Notes: generated by a model not told the origin, from the letters alone. A stretch of 64,000 nucleotides of DNA from Gammaproteobacteria bacterium Milos-ODIII6 (GCA_029228645.1 JAPTHR010000003.1:186001-250000), one strand, 5' to 3'. Numbered from the stretch's first letter, positions 26,398-35,977 are shown. Numbers and translations are program-made.

Positions 26398-27282
26398 ATG
26401 AATACAAGCGAAACGGGTGTGCTGGAAGCGGGTGCGGTGCGTTCCCAATCGGTTCCGAAAGAAAAACACAAGGTGCAGGAGGACCTGGGTTCAGGTTTCG
26501 AGACTGTTGGCGATGTTCGAGTTGCGGACCCGGCCATGTCGACCACTGATGTCCAGGTGTTCTACGGCGACAAGCACGCGATCAAGAACGTCAGCCTGGA
26601 TATCGCCCAGAACCAGGTGATTGCCATGATCGGCCCGTCCGGCTGTGGCAAATCGACCTACCTGCGTTGCCTCAATCGCATGAACGACACCATCGACGGC
26701 TGTCGTGTGGAAGGGGAGATCAACCTCGAGGGGCAGGACATCTACGACAAGAAGCTCGACGTGGTGCCATTGCGCGCCCGCGTGGGCATGGTGTTCCAGA
26801 AGCCCAACCCCTTCCCGAAGTCGGTCTACGATAACATCGCCTATGGCCCCAAGATCCACGGTCTGGCGTCCAATCGCGCCGAGCTGGACGAGATCGTCGA
26901 GAGCAGCCTGCGGCGCGCCGGCTTGTGGGAAGAGGTCAAGGATCGCATGGATGCCCCGGGCACTGGCCTGTCCGGTGGCCAGCAGCAGCGTCTTTGCATC
27001 GCGCGTACCATCGCGGTGGAGCCGGAGGTGATCCTGATGGACGAGCCCTGCTCCGCGCTCGACCCGATCGCCACCGCCAAGGTCGAGGAACTGATCGACG
27101 AGCTGCGCGAGAACTTCACCATCGCGATCGTGACCCACTCCATGCAACAGGCCGCGCGAGTCTCGCAGCGGACCGCCTACTTCCACCTGGGCTACCTGGT
27201 CGAGGTGGGTTCGACCACCGATATCTTCACCAACCCAACCCACAAGCTGACCGAAGACTACATCACCGGCCGCTTCGGCTGA
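26398..27282 (+). CDS. pstB: Phosphate ABC transporter ATPase PstB
   Basis: PstB (294 residues) energises phosphate import. Walker A is GPSGCGKST, the Q-loop lies in [13 protein letters not shown], the signature is [13 protein letters not shown], and Walker B is [13 protein letters not shown]. About 45 N-terminal residues precede the usual PstB start around [18 protein letters not shown]. An in-frame ATG at 26536 could be an internal alternative start. The ribosome site GGGAG before 26398 favours the longer form. phoU follows after 7 bases. Confidence 0.93.
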   Translation: MNTSETGVLEAGAVRSQSVPKEKHKVQEDLGSGFETVGDVRVADPAMSTTDVQVFYGDKHAIKNVSLDIAQNQVIAMIGPSGCGKSTYLRCLNRMNDTIDGCRVEGEINLEGQDIYDKKLDVVPLRARVGMVFQKPNPFPKSVYDNIAYGPKIHGLASNRAELDEIVESSLRRAGLWEEVKDRMDAPGTGLSGGQQQRLCIARTIAVEPEVILMDEPCSALDPIATAKVEELIDELRENFTIAIVTHSMQQAARVSQRTAYFHLGYLVEVGSTTDIFTNPTHKLTEDYITGRFG

Positions 27283-27289
27283 CCGGTAC

Positions 27290-28021
27290 TTGGAAAGACC
27301 GGTGGGCAAACCAGGGCCGCATATTCTCAGTCGTTTTGACGGCGAGATCGGCAACTTCCGCGAGCTGATCCTGGACATGGGGGAACTGGCGCTCGAGCAG
27401 GTCGAGCTGGCGGTGCGCGCGAACGCAGACTGCGACATGCAGGCGGTCTCGCGCATCCGCAACAACTACCGCTCGGTGGCGGAGATGGATATGGATATGC
27501 TCGAATCCAATATCCGTCTGCTGGCCATCTACCAGCCGGTCGCGGTCGATCTGCGTTTCCTGGTGATGTTGTCGCGCACCGCCTACGACCTCGAACGCAT
27601 CCAGCAGGAGGCCTTGCGTCTCGCGGACATAGCCGAAGCGCACGACCGCCATCGTAAGCCCGCATCGGATTGCGACATCTTCGACGACGTGAATCTGATA
27701 GGCGAGTTCGCCCTGGATATATTGCGCGAGTCACTCCAGGCGGTCGCGGATGCGTCCGAGGAACGGGCGTTGGAGGTGGCGCGCTGTCCGGCCGAGCTAC
27801 AGGACGCTGCCAAGGCGGCCTTGCGACGCCTTGCCACCTACATCATGCAGGACCCCCGCCTGATCCAGTCGGTCATCGACGCCACCCAGGTGCTCAAGGG
27901 CCTGGAGCGGATCGCCGATCACTGCGTCGGGATAGCGCGCAACCTGATCTTCGCGATCAGCGGCAAGGACGTGCGTCACCTCAATGTCCTCAACCTCGAC
28001 CGGGCCTTCCTGCACGGCTGA
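27290..28021 (+). CDS. phoU: Phosphate-specific transport regulator PhoU
   Basis: PhoU (243 residues from TTG 27290) is a cytoplasmic helical-bundle protein that couples Pst transport to PhoR signalling. It has two PhoU repeats, with RFDGEIGNFRELILDMGELA in the first and IGEFALDILRESLQAV in the second. The C-terminal LERIADHCVGIARNLIFAISG is a hallmark. GTG at 27302 is an equally likely start and better spaced from GGAAAGA. No phoB or phoR lies in the window. Confidence 0.9.
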   Translation: MERPVGKPGPHILSRFDGEIGNFRELILDMGELALEQVELAVRANADCDMQAVSRIRNNYRSVAEMDMDMLESNIRLLAIYQPVAVDLRFLVMLSRTAYDLERIQQEALRLADIAEAHDRHRKPASDCDIFDDVNLIGEFALDILRESLQAVADASEERALEVARCPAELQDAAKAALRRLATYIMQDPRLIQSVIDATQVLKGLERIADHCVGIARNLIFAISGKDVRHLNVLNLDRAFLHG

Positions 28022-28107
28022 GGCGCAGGGTATTCGCCTCTCCGCTCCGGGGTGACGCGGCGGCAGGGGGCTGATAGGCTTCGCCTCTTTGCATTTTCCC
28101 CTTCCGC

Positions 28108-28407
28108 ATGCCGCAAATTTCCGCCGACCTGCTGGATCAACTGTGCAGCCTGGTGCAGCAGCTGCGCGAGGGTAGCGTTGCTTTCCAGGACAATCATGCG
28201 GACGCCCAGCTGTGGTATGACCGTGGATACGCCAATGGCATACTGCGCGGCCTGCAACGGCTGTTGGCGCAGGAAAGCCTGTGCGGCCAGGTACTGGATG
28301 ACGAGTCCCTGTTGCAGGGGCACGAGGTCATGGCCTGGGGCAAGGCTTACCGCCATGGCGAACGCGTGGGGGAGCAGGAAACCTACGAAATCAGCGGAAT
28401 GAAATGA
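28108..28407 (+). CDS. Unknown 99-residue protein between phoU and xthA
   Basis: A small soluble protein starting [19 protein letters not shown]. It is mostly helical, with a conserved-looking central [17 protein letters not shown]. No signal peptide, membrane segment or metal motif is evident. It overlaps the start of xthA by 4 bases or less (ATGATG), which indicates translational coupling with the exonuclease. I do not recognise the family. Confidence 0.7.
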   Translation: MPQISADLLDQLCSLVQQLREGSVAFQDNHADAQLWYDRGYANGILRGLQRLLAQESLCGQVLDDESLLQGHEVMAWGKAYRHGERVGEQETYEISGMK

Positions 28408-29222
28408 TGCGCATTGTCTCTTTCAACGTGAATGGCATCCGTGCCCGGCCCCATCAACTCGAGGCCCTGCGCGACAGGCTCGATCCGGACGTGATCGGCC
28501 TGCAGGAGACCAAAGTGCAGGACAGCGAGTTCCCGCGTGAACTCGTGGAGGCGCTCGGCTACCACGTGGTCTTTCATGGCCAGAAGGGACACTACGGGGT
28601 TGCGCTGCTTTCCAAACAGCCGCCGCAGAATGCCCGCCTGGGCCTGCCGCAGGACGGCGAGGACGATCACCGACGCCTGATCACGGCCACCTACGCGACT
28701 CCCGGTGGCGGCGAACTCACCGTGATCAACGGCTATTTTCCGCAGGGCGAGAGCCGTCAGCACGAGACCAAGTTTCCGCACAAGCGGGCCTTCTACGAGC
28801 AGTTGCAGGCGATGCTCGAATCCGAATACGACCCCGCCGCTAACCTGATCGTGATCGGCGACATGAACGTCGCCCCGCTGGACCGGGACATCGGCATCGG
28901 CCCGGACAACGCCAAGCGCTGGCTGCGCGAGGGAAAGTGCAGCTTCCTGCCGGAGGAGCGCGAATGGATCAAGCGTCTCCAGGACTGGGGCCTGTACGAT
29001 ACCTACCGTACCGTTCATCCGGAGGTGGACGATCGCTTCAGCTGGTTCGATTACCGCTCGCGGGGTTTCGACCGGGAGCCCAAACGCGGGCTGCGCATCG
29101 ACCTGCTCCTCGGGACGGAGCCGCTCAACGCCAAGACCCGGGAAGCCGGCATCGACTACGACATCCGGGGGATGGAGAAGCCCTCCGATCACGCGCCGGT
29201 GTGGGTCGATATCGATATCTGA
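28407..29222 (+). CDS. xthA: Exodeoxyribonuclease III
   Basis: A 271-residue endonuclease/exonuclease/phosphatase-fold enzyme that cleaves at AP sites in base-excision repair. The motifs [47 protein letters not shown], and the C-terminal RIDLLLGT and [10 protein letters not shown] are all present. ATG at 28407 gives a start equivalent to E. coli ExoIII. An ATG at 28404 is immediately adjacent. The gene is followed by the repeat block at 29298. Confidence 0.93.
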   Translation: MRIVSFNVNGIRARPHQLEALRDRLDPDVIGLQETKVQDSEFPRELVEALGYHVVFHGQKGHYGVALLSKQPPQNARLGLPQDGEDDHRRLITATYATPGGGELTVINGYFPQGESRQHETKFPHKRAFYEQLQAMLESEYDPAANLIVIGDMNVAPLDRDIGIGPDNAKRWLREGKCSFLPEEREWIKRLQDWGLYDTYRTVHPEVDDRFSWFDYRSRGFDREPKRGLRIDLLLGTEPLNAKTREAGIDYDIRGMEKPSDHAPVWVDIDI

Positions 29223-29297
29223 ATTCTGCAGCACCCCAAATCCTTTCCCGAACCGGGATAGGGGTGCAGCGGGCAGTCGGAACAGGCGCTTCCTCAA

Positions 29298-29560
29298 TCC
29301 CCTCCCCACCTGTGAGGAGGGTCAGGTTGAGCAATCGCAACGGGCACTTCTTTTGTCCCCTCCCCACTTGTGGGGAGGGTTAGGGAGGGGAGGAAACAGC
29401 CAGCCGCCTGAACCCCACCCCCATCCCAGCCTTCCCCCTCCAAGAGGGGGAAGGGGCGAAGTGGCTGTCCCCTCCCCACTTGTGGGGAGGGTTAGGGTGG
29501 GCAGTCGCAACAGCTTCTTCGATTGTCCCCTCCCCACTTGTGGGGAGGGTTAGGGTGGGG
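29298..29560. repeat. First block of GC-rich palindromic repeats
   Basis: Four copies of a unit with consensus TCCCCTCCCCACTTGTGGGG followed by AGGGTTAGGG lie at 29298-29330 (degenerate), 29356-29390, 29468-29501 and 29526-29560. A divergent stem (CTTCCCCCTCC/GAGGGGGAAGG) is at 29430-29454. Units 1-2 and 3-4 are in 58-bp phase, separated by a conserved linker like GCAATCGCAAC. The fourth unit overlaps the 3' end of the DUF559 gene. Confidence 0.9.
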
Positions 29561-29891
29561 AGAGGTGTCGCAAAATATCCGCCAGTACCGCCTCCGTTTC
29601 CTGCAGCACCTGGTCGTTCCAGTAGCGCAGGGCCCGGAAGCCGGCCTGGCTGATGTAACGGTCCCTGCTGCGATCGTATGCGGCCCGTTCCGCATGTTGT
29701 CCGCCATCGAGTTCCACGACCAGCCGCTGTTCTACGCAGGCAAAGTCCGTGATGTAGGGGCCGATGGGATACTGTCGGCGGAACCGGTGGCCCTTCAATT
29801 GGCGCCTGCGCAGATGCCGCCACAAATGGCGTTCTGCATCGGTGGCGTTGTTGCGCAGCTTTCTGGCGCGTTGGGTGCGGGGGTGGGGCAT
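29550..29891 (-). CDS. DUF559 (Vsr-like) endonuclease-domain protein
   Basis: A 113-residue protein matching DUF559, a very-short-patch-repair-like nuclease fold of unknown substrate. Diagnostic segments are RKLRNNATDAERHLWRHLR, HRFRRQYPIGPYITDFAC and LVVELDGGQH, the last two holding likely metal-binding acids. ATG at 29891 (MPHPRTQRARK) was preferred to the upstream 29948. The gene lies between two blocks of the GC-rich palindrome, and its last residues and stop codon are encoded by a repeat unit. This arrangement suggests a functional or mobile link between nuclease and repeat. Confidence 0.88.
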   Translation of the reverse strand: MPHPRTQRARKLRNNATDAERHLWRHLRRRQLKGHRFRRQYPIGPYITDFACVEQRLVVELDGGQHAERAAYDRSRDRYISQAGFRALRYWNDQVLQETEAVLADILRHLSPP

Positions 29892-29928
29892 GATGATCTT
29901 CCTTGATCGGTGCTGGTTGGTATTTTTC

Positions 29929-30183
29929 CCCCTCCCAGCCTCCCCCACAAGTGGGGGAGGAGAAGGACTTGCAGTCCCATCTCCACCTGTAATGGGGTTA
30001 GGGAGGGCAATCGCAACAGCGCCTTCGTTTGTCCCCTCCCCACCTTGTGGGGAGGGTTAGGGTGGGCAATCGCAACGGGCACTTCTTTTGTCCCCTCCCC
30101 ACTTGTGGGGAGGGTTAGGGAGGGCAATCGCAACAGCTTCTTCGTTTGTCCCCTCCCCACTTGTGGGGAGGGTTAGGGAGGGG
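29929..30183. repeat. Second block of GC-rich palindromic repeats
   Basis: A variant stem at 29929-29967 (CCTCCCCC...GGGGGAGG), a degenerate unit at 29975-30007, then three nearly identical units at 30032-30066, 30091-30124 and 30150-30183. The last three starts are exactly 59 bases apart. The linkers are almost the same (GCAATCGCAAC, then CTTCTTTTG or CTTCGTTTG), so this is a tandem array and not a CRISPR. The final unit overlaps the mtaB 3' end. Confidence 0.9.
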
Positions 30184-31477
30184 ACAAGGCCAGCACGCGT
30201 CCCTGCAGCACGCTCCCATCGGGTGCGATGCCCTGCAGAAGCACCCGTACCCGGCGCCCGGACAGGTCCTGTCCGTTGGCGGCGACCCGGACGCGCAGGT
30301 AGTTCGGGGTATAGCCGCTCCAGCAGGCTTGCCCATCCGGGTCGGTCTCGCGACGTCCTTCCAGCAGCACCTCGAACTCCCGCCCGACGAAGCGCTGCAT
30401 CACTTTTCTTCGATGTTGCCCGGCCAGGAGATGTAACTGTTCGCTGCGTTCGCGCTTGAGCGCGCGCTCGACCGGCAGCGGCAGGGTCGCCGCCTTGGTG
30501 CCCTCGCGCGGCGAGAAGGCGAAGATGTGGATGTGCCCGAAACCCGCCTGGTCGACGAACTCCAGCGTTTGCTGCCATTCCTCTCCGGTCTCGCCGGGGA
30601 AGCCGACGATGATGTCGGTGGTCACCACCAGGTCCGGGACGCGCCGGCGTCCGGATTCCACCAACTGCAGGAATTCGCCGCTGCGGCAGCGGCGCGACAT
30701 GCGCCGCAATACGCTGTCAGCGCCGGATTGCATCGGCAGGTGCAGATGCGGCATCAGGCGGGGGTTATCGAACAGTTCCCAGAAGCGGTCCGGCAGGTCC
30801 CAGGGTTCGAGCGAGCCAAGCCGGATCCTTGGGACTTCCGTGTTGGCCAGAACCTCTGAGACCAAGTTGTACAGCGAGTTGCCCTGGTCGCTGCCGTAGC
30901 CGCCGAGGTGCACGCCGGCCAGCACGACCTCCTCGACGCCGCCTGTGTGCAGGCTGTTTATCTCGTCCACGATCTCTGTGATCGGGCGACTGCGCTCCTC
31001 GCCGCGCGCCAGTGTGACCACGCAATAGCTGCAGCGGTAGCGACAGCCGTCCTGCACCTTGATGAAGGCCCGCTGGCGACCGCGCGCCAGCAGCGCGGAT
31101 TCGCCCGGCTCGGTCGCCCCGTGCGGCATCAGTGGCAGTTGCAGCTCGCGCGCCGCAATCTCGACCAGGCGGTCTTTTTCCTGGTTGCTCACCACCAGGT
31201 CGACCCCCAGTTCGTCGGCCGCCTGTTGCGGCGACAGGGCCGCGTAGCAGCCGCTCATGATCAGGCGCGCCTGCGGGTTGTCGCGCTGCGCGCGTCGGAT
31301 AAGGTTGCGCGACTTGCGCACCGATTCTTTCGTGACCGCGCAGGTGTTGACCACCACCAGGTCCGCCGCCCCGGCATCCGGCGCCAGCTCGATACCGCGC
31401 GCGCGGAAATCGCGTGCCCAGGCCTCCAGTTCGGCCTCGTTTAGTCGGCAGCCCAGTGCCTGCAGGTGTACGCGCAT
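30173..31477 (-). CDS. mtaB: tRNA t6A37 methylthiotransferase MtaB
   Basis: A 434-residue radical-SAM methylthiotransferase that makes ms2t6A at position 37 of ANN-decoding tRNAs. It has the N-terminal MTTase cysteines (ALGCRLNEAE, VVNTCAVT, MSGCYAAL), the radical-SAM motif CRYRCSYCVV, and a C-terminal TRAM region. It belongs to the MiaB/RimO family; absence of MiaB-specific features and the sequence MRVHLQALGCRLNEAE favour MtaB. The last residues (ALSPP) and the stop codon come from a palindromic repeat unit. Confidence 0.9.
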   Translation of the reverse strand: MRVHLQALGCRLNEAELEAWARDFRARGIELAPDAGAADLVVVNTCAVTKESVRKSRNLIRRAQRDNPQARLIMSGCYAALSPQQAADELGVDLVVSNQEKDRLVEIAARELQLPLMPHGATEPGESALLARGRQRAFIKVQDGCRYRCSYCVVTLARGEERSRPITEIVDEINSLHTGGVEEVVLAGVHLGGYGSDQGNSLYNLVSEVLANTEVPRIRLGSLEPWDLPDRFWELFDNPRLMPHLHLPMQSGADSVLRRMSRRCRSGEFLQLVESGRRRVPDLVVTTDIIVGFPGETGEEWQQTLEFVDQAGFGHIHIFAFSPREGTKAATLPLPVERALKRERSEQLHLLAGQHRRKVMQRFVGREFEVLLEGRRETDPDGQACWSGYTPNYLRVRVAANGQDLSGRRVRVLLQGIAPDGSVLQGRVLALSPP

Positions 31478-31551
31478 CGGTTGTGTTAGTTTTCCTGGTT
31501 TCGATCCGGCATTGTAGCGCCGGCGCCTTCAACCGTCCGGATTCGGCGTGC

Positions 31552-33054
31552 ATGCAAAATACCCTGGAACAATTGAACCTTGTCCTGCTTGCCTACCCCG
31601 GCGCGTTTTTCGTGGCCGGGCTGGCGCTGCTCCTGCTGCTGGCCGGTCTGATCCTGTGGGCCATCAGGCGCCAGGGGCGGAGCAGTCGGGAGTGGCTGCT
31701 GGAACAGCTGCAGGCCAGGGATGTGCTCGACGCAGAACGCGACGAAGAGCTGCGGGATTTCCAGCGCAGCGAGTTTCGGGCATTGAACGCGGTCCGGCAA
31801 CAGCACATGCAGACCGCCCAGTCGCTGCTCGCGGAGCGGGTCAGCAAGGTCGAAACCGCGGTCCTCAAGGACATGGGCAACCTGCGCCTCGACCTGGTGG
31901 AGCGCTTCGAGGACCTGAACAAGGCGCTGCGCGAAGACCTGGCCGACACCCGCCTGCAGCAGCAGCGCGCGCTCGCGGAGCTGCGCCAGCAGATCGGGGA
32001 GGGGCAGTCGCGCCACCGGGAATCGTTCGAGACCCTGCAGCGCGAAGCCATCTCCAAGCAGCAGGAGACCCTGGCGACCACCCTGCATGCCATGAGTCAG
32101 CAGATCCAGGAGGCCTTCCGGCTTTCCTCCGAGGAGCTTGGCAAGCGGGTCGAAGGCCTCACCCGGACCACCGACGAGCGCCTCAAGGACATCAGCGGGC
32201 AGGTGGAAAAGCGCCTCGCGGACGGCTTCGAGAAGACCACCGAGACCTTCACCCGGGTGCTGGAACACCTCAGCCGGATCGACGAGGCGCAGAAAAAGAT
32301 CACCGAGTTGTCGGGCAACGTGGTCAGCCTGCAGGAGGTGCTGACCGACAAGCGCTCACGCGGCGCCTTCGGCGAGGTGCAGCTGGCGGCGCTGGTGCGC
32401 AACGTCATGCCGGAGGACAGCTTCGAGCTGCAGGCCACCCTGAGCAACGGCAAGCGGGTCGACTGCCTGCTGCGCCTGCCCGACCCGACCGGCAATGTGT
32501 CGATCGACGCCAAGTTCCCGCTCGAGAGCTACCAGCGGATGCAGGATTTCGATCTGCCCGACGCGCAGCGTGCCACCGCCGCGACCCAGTTCCGGCGCGA
32601 CATCCGCAAGCACATCGGGGACATCGCCGGGAAGTACCTGATCCAGGGCGAGACCGCGGACGGAGCGGTCATGTTCATTCCCGCCGAGGCGATCTTCGCA
32701 GAGATCCATGCCCACTTCCCGGAGCTGGTCGAGGAGGCGCAGCGCGCGCGTGTCTGGATGGTCTCGCCCACCACCCTGATGGCGGTGCTGACCACCGCGC
32801 GCGCGGTGCTCAAGGACGACGCCACCCGGCGCCAGATCCACATCATCCAGGATCATCTGCGCAAGCTGTCTGCGGATTTCAGCCGGTTTCAGCAGCGTAT
32901 GGACAAGCTGGCAACCCACATCCGCCAGGCGAAGGACGACGTGGATCAGGTCAATACCTCGGCACGCAAGATCAGCGGGCGTTTCCAGAAGATCGAGCGG
33001 GTCGAGATCGAGCCTGAGGAGAGCGTGTCGCTGGACGAACCCAAGGCAGACTGA
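31552..33054 (+). CDS. rmuC: DNA recombination protein RmuC
   Basis: RmuC (500 residues) limits recombination at inverted repeats in E. coli and has a PD-(D/E)XK-like nuclease domain. An N-terminal membrane anchor (FFVAGLALLLLLAGLILWAI) is followed by a long coiled coil of about 200 residues and then the RmuC domain. That domain includes KRSRGAFGEVQLAALVRNVM, SIDAKFPLESYQRM and WMVSPTTLMAVL. ATG 31552 fits the anchor; the upstream open frame overlaps the divergent mtaB start region. Confidence 0.92.
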   Translation: MQNTLEQLNLVLLAYPGAFFVAGLALLLLLAGLILWAIRRQGRSSREWLLEQLQARDVLDAERDEELRDFQRSEFRALNAVRQQHMQTAQSLLAERVSKVETAVLKDMGNLRLDLVERFEDLNKALREDLADTRLQQQRALAELRQQIGEGQSRHRESFETLQREAISKQQETLATTLHAMSQQIQEAFRLSSEELGKRVEGLTRTTDERLKDISGQVEKRLADGFEKTTETFTRVLEHLSRIDEAQKKITELSGNVVSLQEVLTDKRSRGAFGEVQLAALVRNVMPEDSFELQATLSNGKRVDCLLRLPDPTGNVSIDAKFPLESYQRMQDFDLPDAQRATAATQFRRDIRKHIGDIAGKYLIQGETADGAVMFIPAEAIFAEIHAHFPELVEEAQRARVWMVSPTTLMAVLTTARAVLKDDATRRQIHIIQDHLRKLSADFSRFQQRMDKLATHIRQAKDDVDQVNTSARKISGRFQKIERVEIEPEESVSLDEPKAD

Positions 33055-33129
33055 GGCCGGGTTGGTTTCGATTAGCGGGGGCGACGCGGACAGGGCCTGG
33101 GGCCTTCGGGACGGCTTGGGCGCGGACCC

Positions 33130-33609
33130 TCAGCGACAGAATTTCTGCACGTCGGCGCGGTAGCGTTGGACCTGTTGCTGTTGTTCCTCGGGGGACAGGC
33201 GCCTGCGCCCCCCTTCGCCGTCATCGACCAGGATGCGGGCCTGGCGCTGGATCCGCTCGAGATTGGCGCGCGCTGCCTCGCAGTTCTGTTGCTGTGCCGC
33301 CTGCGCGGTCTCCTGCTGGGTTTTCTCCTGGGTGGCTTTCTGCCGCTCTTCGAGCCGCTGACGAAAGTCCTCCTGCTTCTGACGCAGCTCCTGCTGCGCC
33401 TGCTCGGGCGTGGTGGAAGGGGGCGGGGGTGGACGCACTTCCCTTACCGCGCGGCCGTCCTGGGGCGGCAGTTGTGAATAGACCCGGGTGCCATCCGCTT
33501 CCTGCCACTGGTAGATGGTGGTCCCGGCCAGCGTGGAAGCGCACGCAACAGACAACAGGAATCCCGCCAGGAGCCGCCGTCGCAGCCCCCGGGTGTCCGG
33601 ACATCGCAT
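33130..33609 (-). CDS. DUF4124-domain exported protein
   Basis: About 159 residues with a signal peptide (LLAGFLLSVACASTLAG) and the DUF4124 motif TTIYQWQEADGTRVYSQLPP. The following region is proline- and glutamine-rich and coiled (KQEDFRQRLEERQKATQEK). The function of DUF4124 proteins is unknown; they are periplasmic or envelope proteins common in gammaproteobacteria. ATG 33609 was preferred; ATG 33633 is possible. It is transcribed away from ilvB. Confidence 0.8.
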   Translation of the reverse strand: MRCPDTRGLRRRLLAGFLLSVACASTLAGTTIYQWQEADGTRVYSQLPPQDGRAVREVRPPPPPSTTPEQAQQELRQKQEDFRQRLEERQKATQEKTQQETAQAAQQQNCEAARANLERIQRQARILVDDGEGGRRRLSPEEQQQQVQRYRADVQKFCR

Positions 33610-33729
33610 GCCATGCCTATTGACCTTGATCATCAATATCAGTAATTTGCCAAGTTTGAATTCAGCTCGTCAAAAAGGGCGTCTTCCCTGTAAGCAGGGA
33701 GGTTATTCCAAGTTTCCGGAGGTCACAAG

Positions 33730-35463
33730 GTGGAACTCACTGGTGCCGAGATCGTCGTGCAGGCGCTCAAGGACGAGGGCGTCGAGTTTGTCTGGGGTTA
33801 TCCAGGCGGAGCGGTGCTGCATATCTACGACGCGATCTTTCAGCAAGACGCGGTGCGTCACATCCTGGTGCGGCATGAGCAGGCCGCCACCCACGCGGCG
33901 GACGGTTACGCGCGCGCCACCGGCAAGCCGGGCGTCGCCCTGGTGACCTCGGGGCCCGGTGCGACCAATGCCGTCACCGGCATCGCCACGGCCTTCATGG
34001 ATTCCATCCCGCTGGTCGTGCTGACCGGCCAGGTTCCGACGCCGGTGATCGGCTCAGACGCCTTCCAGGAAGTCGATACGGTGGGCATCACCCGCCCGTG
34101 CGTCAAGCACAATTTCCTGGTCAACCGGGTCGAGGATCTCGCCGACACCCTCAGGAAGGCATTTTACATTGCCACTTCCGGGCGCCCCGGTCCGGTGGTG
34201 GTGGACATCCCCAAGGACGTCACCGACCCCAATATCCGTATTCCCTACGAGTACGCCGAGAAGGTCGAGATGCGCTCCTACAGCCCGGTAGAGCGTGGCC
34301 ATCTTGGGCAGATCCGCAAGGCGGTCGATCTCATGATGGCCGCGCAACGGCCGGTCATCTACACCGGCGGCGGCGTGGTTCTGGGGGATGCCTCCGAGGA
34401 ACTGGTTGCACTGACCCGGATGCTCAACTTTCCGATCACCAACACGCTCATGGGGCTTGGCTCCTTCCCGGCGACCGATCCGCAGTTCCTCGGCATGCTC
34501 GGCATGCATGGTACCTACGAAGCCAACATGGCGATGCACGAGACCGATGTGCTGATCGCGATCGGCGCGCGCTTCGACGACCGCGTGACCGGTAAGATCG
34601 CCAGCTTCTGTCCCAACGCGAAGATTGTCCACATCGACGTCGATCCGGCGTCGATCTCCAAGACCGTGCGCGTGGATGTGCCCATCGTGGGTCAGGTCAG
34701 GAGCGTGCTCGCGGACATGCGCCGCCTGATCCAGGAGTTGAGCTGTACGCCGAACCAGGACGCCCTGGCAAAGTGGTGGGAGCGCATCGAGGCGTGGCGC
34801 AACGTCAAGTGTCTCTCCTACGACGGCAGCGACAAGGTCATCAAGCCGCAGTACGCAGTCGAGACCCTCTACAAGGTCACGCGCGACAGCGACTTCTACC
34901 TCACCTCGGATGTCGGCCAGCACCAGATGTTCGCGGCCCAGTTCTATCCCTTCGACAAGCCGCGTCGCTGGATCAACTCCGGCGGCCTGGGCACCATGGG
35001 CTTCGGCCTTCCCGCCGCGATGGGAGTCAAGCAGGCCTTCCCGGATGCCGAGGTGGCGTGCGTCACTGGCGAGGCCAGCGTGCAGATGTGTATCCAGGAA
35101 CTGGCCACCTGCAAGCAGTACGATCTGCCGATCAAGGTGCTGTTGCTGAACAACGGTTACATGGGCATGGTCCGCCAGTGGCAGGAGTTCTTCTACGACG
35201 GGCGTTATTCGCACTCCTACGTGGATGCGCTGCCGGACTTCTGCAAGCTGGCGGAAAGCTACGGGCATGTGGGCATGAAGATCGAGAATCCAGCCGATCT
35301 CGAGGATGCCTATCGTGAGGCCTTCGGCATGAAGGACCGCCTGGTGTTCATGGATGTGGTGGTCGATCCTGAGGAGAACGTCTATCCCATGATCGAGGCC
35401 GGCAAGGGCCATCACGAGATGCACTTGTCTCCCCACCTGTCGTCCGAGAGGGAGCTGGCCTGA
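33730..35463 (+). CDS. ilvB: Acetolactate synthase large subunit
   Basis: The 577-residue thiamine-diphosphate and FAD-dependent catalytic subunit that condenses pyruvate or 2-oxobutyrate in branched-chain amino acid synthesis. The catalytic glutamate lies in VRHEQAATHAADGYARATGK, and the FAD region in GARFDDRVTGK. The TPP-binding motif reads VTGEASVQMCIQEL, with Glu where others often have Asp. The GTG start at 33730 is preceded by GGAGG. It is coupled to ilvN by a 1-base overlap. Confidence 0.93.
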   Translation: MELTGAEIVVQALKDEGVEFVWGYPGGAVLHIYDAIFQQDAVRHILVRHEQAATHAADGYARATGKPGVALVTSGPGATNAVTGIATAFMDSIPLVVLTGQVPTPVIGSDAFQEVDTVGITRPCVKHNFLVNRVEDLADTLRKAFYIATSGRPGPVVVDIPKDVTDPNIRIPYEYAEKVEMRSYSPVERGHLGQIRKAVDLMMAAQRPVIYTGGGVVLGDASEELVALTRMLNFPITNTLMGLGSFPATDPQFLGMLGMHGTYEANMAMHETDVLIAIGARFDDRVTGKIASFCPNAKIVHIDVDPASISKTVRVDVPIVGQVRSVLADMRRLIQELSCTPNQDALAKWWERIEAWRNVKCLSYDGSDKVIKPQYAVETLYKVTRDSDFYLTSDVGQHQMFAAQFYPFDKPRRWINSGGLGTMGFGLPAAMGVKQAFPDAEVACVTGEASVQMCIQELATCKQYDLPIKVLLLNNGYMGMVRQWQEFFYDGRYSHSYVDALPDFCKLAESYGHVGMKIENPADLEDAYREAFGMKDRLVFMDVVVDPEENVYPMIEAGKGHHEMHLSPHLSSERELA

Positions 35464-35960
35464 TGCGACACATCATTTCGATCCTGATGGAAAACGAGGC
35501 GGGTGGCCTGTCCCGGGTGGCGGGGCTGTTCAGCGCGCGCGGTTACAACATCGAGTCGCTCACGGTGGCGCCGACCGAGGACCCGACCATGTCGCGCATG
35601 ACCCTGGTCACGCGCGGCGACGAGAACGTGATCGAACAGATCAAGAAGCAGCTCAACAAGCTGATCGATGTGATCAAGCTCGTCGACCTGTCCGAAGGGC
35701 CGCATATCGAGCGCGAGCTGATGATGATCAAGGTGCGCGCCGAAGAGAGCATGCGCGAAGAACTGAAGCGCCTGTCAGACATCTTCCGCGGCAGCATCAT
35801 CGACGTGACCAGCAACAGCTTCACCATCGAGATGACCGGGGACGGCAGCAAACTGGACGCCTTCATCGCGGCTCTCGATGGGGATCTGATCGTCGAGACG
35901 GTCCGTTCCGGACCCCTGGGTATCGCGCGTGGCGGCAAGCGGCTCAGCCTGACTTCCTGA
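35463..35960 (+). CDS. ilvN: Acetolactate synthase regulatory subunit
   Basis: The 165-residue ACT-domain subunit that confers valine feedback inhibition. The N-terminal ACT domain reads RHIISILMENEAGGLSRVAG, then FSARGYNIESLTVAPTED, and a C-terminal regulatory domain follows (ELMMIKVRAEE). The ATG at 35463 shares a base with the ilvB stop (TGATG), so the subunits are translationally coupled. It could equally be labelled ilvH. Confidence 0.94.
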   Translation: MRHIISILMENEAGGLSRVAGLFSARGYNIESLTVAPTEDPTMSRMTLVTRGDENVIEQIKKQLNKLIDVIKLVDLSEGPHIERELMMIKVRAEESMREELKRLSDIFRGSIIDVTSNSFTIEMTGDGSKLDAFIAALDGDLIVETVRSGPLGIARGGKRLSLTS

Positions 35961-35977
35961 CTCTTTTTCACTATTGC

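Noticed and set aside
29298-30183. CRISPR array
   Set aside because: Repeat and linker sizes look CRISPR-like, but the linkers are nearly identical to one another, the units vary, and the palindrome resembles a REP-type element. No cas operon is nearby.
33637-33729. Attenuator leader for ilvB
   Set aside because: No short ORF rich in branched-chain codons and no terminator were found; only a small stem near 33688-33704 is visible.
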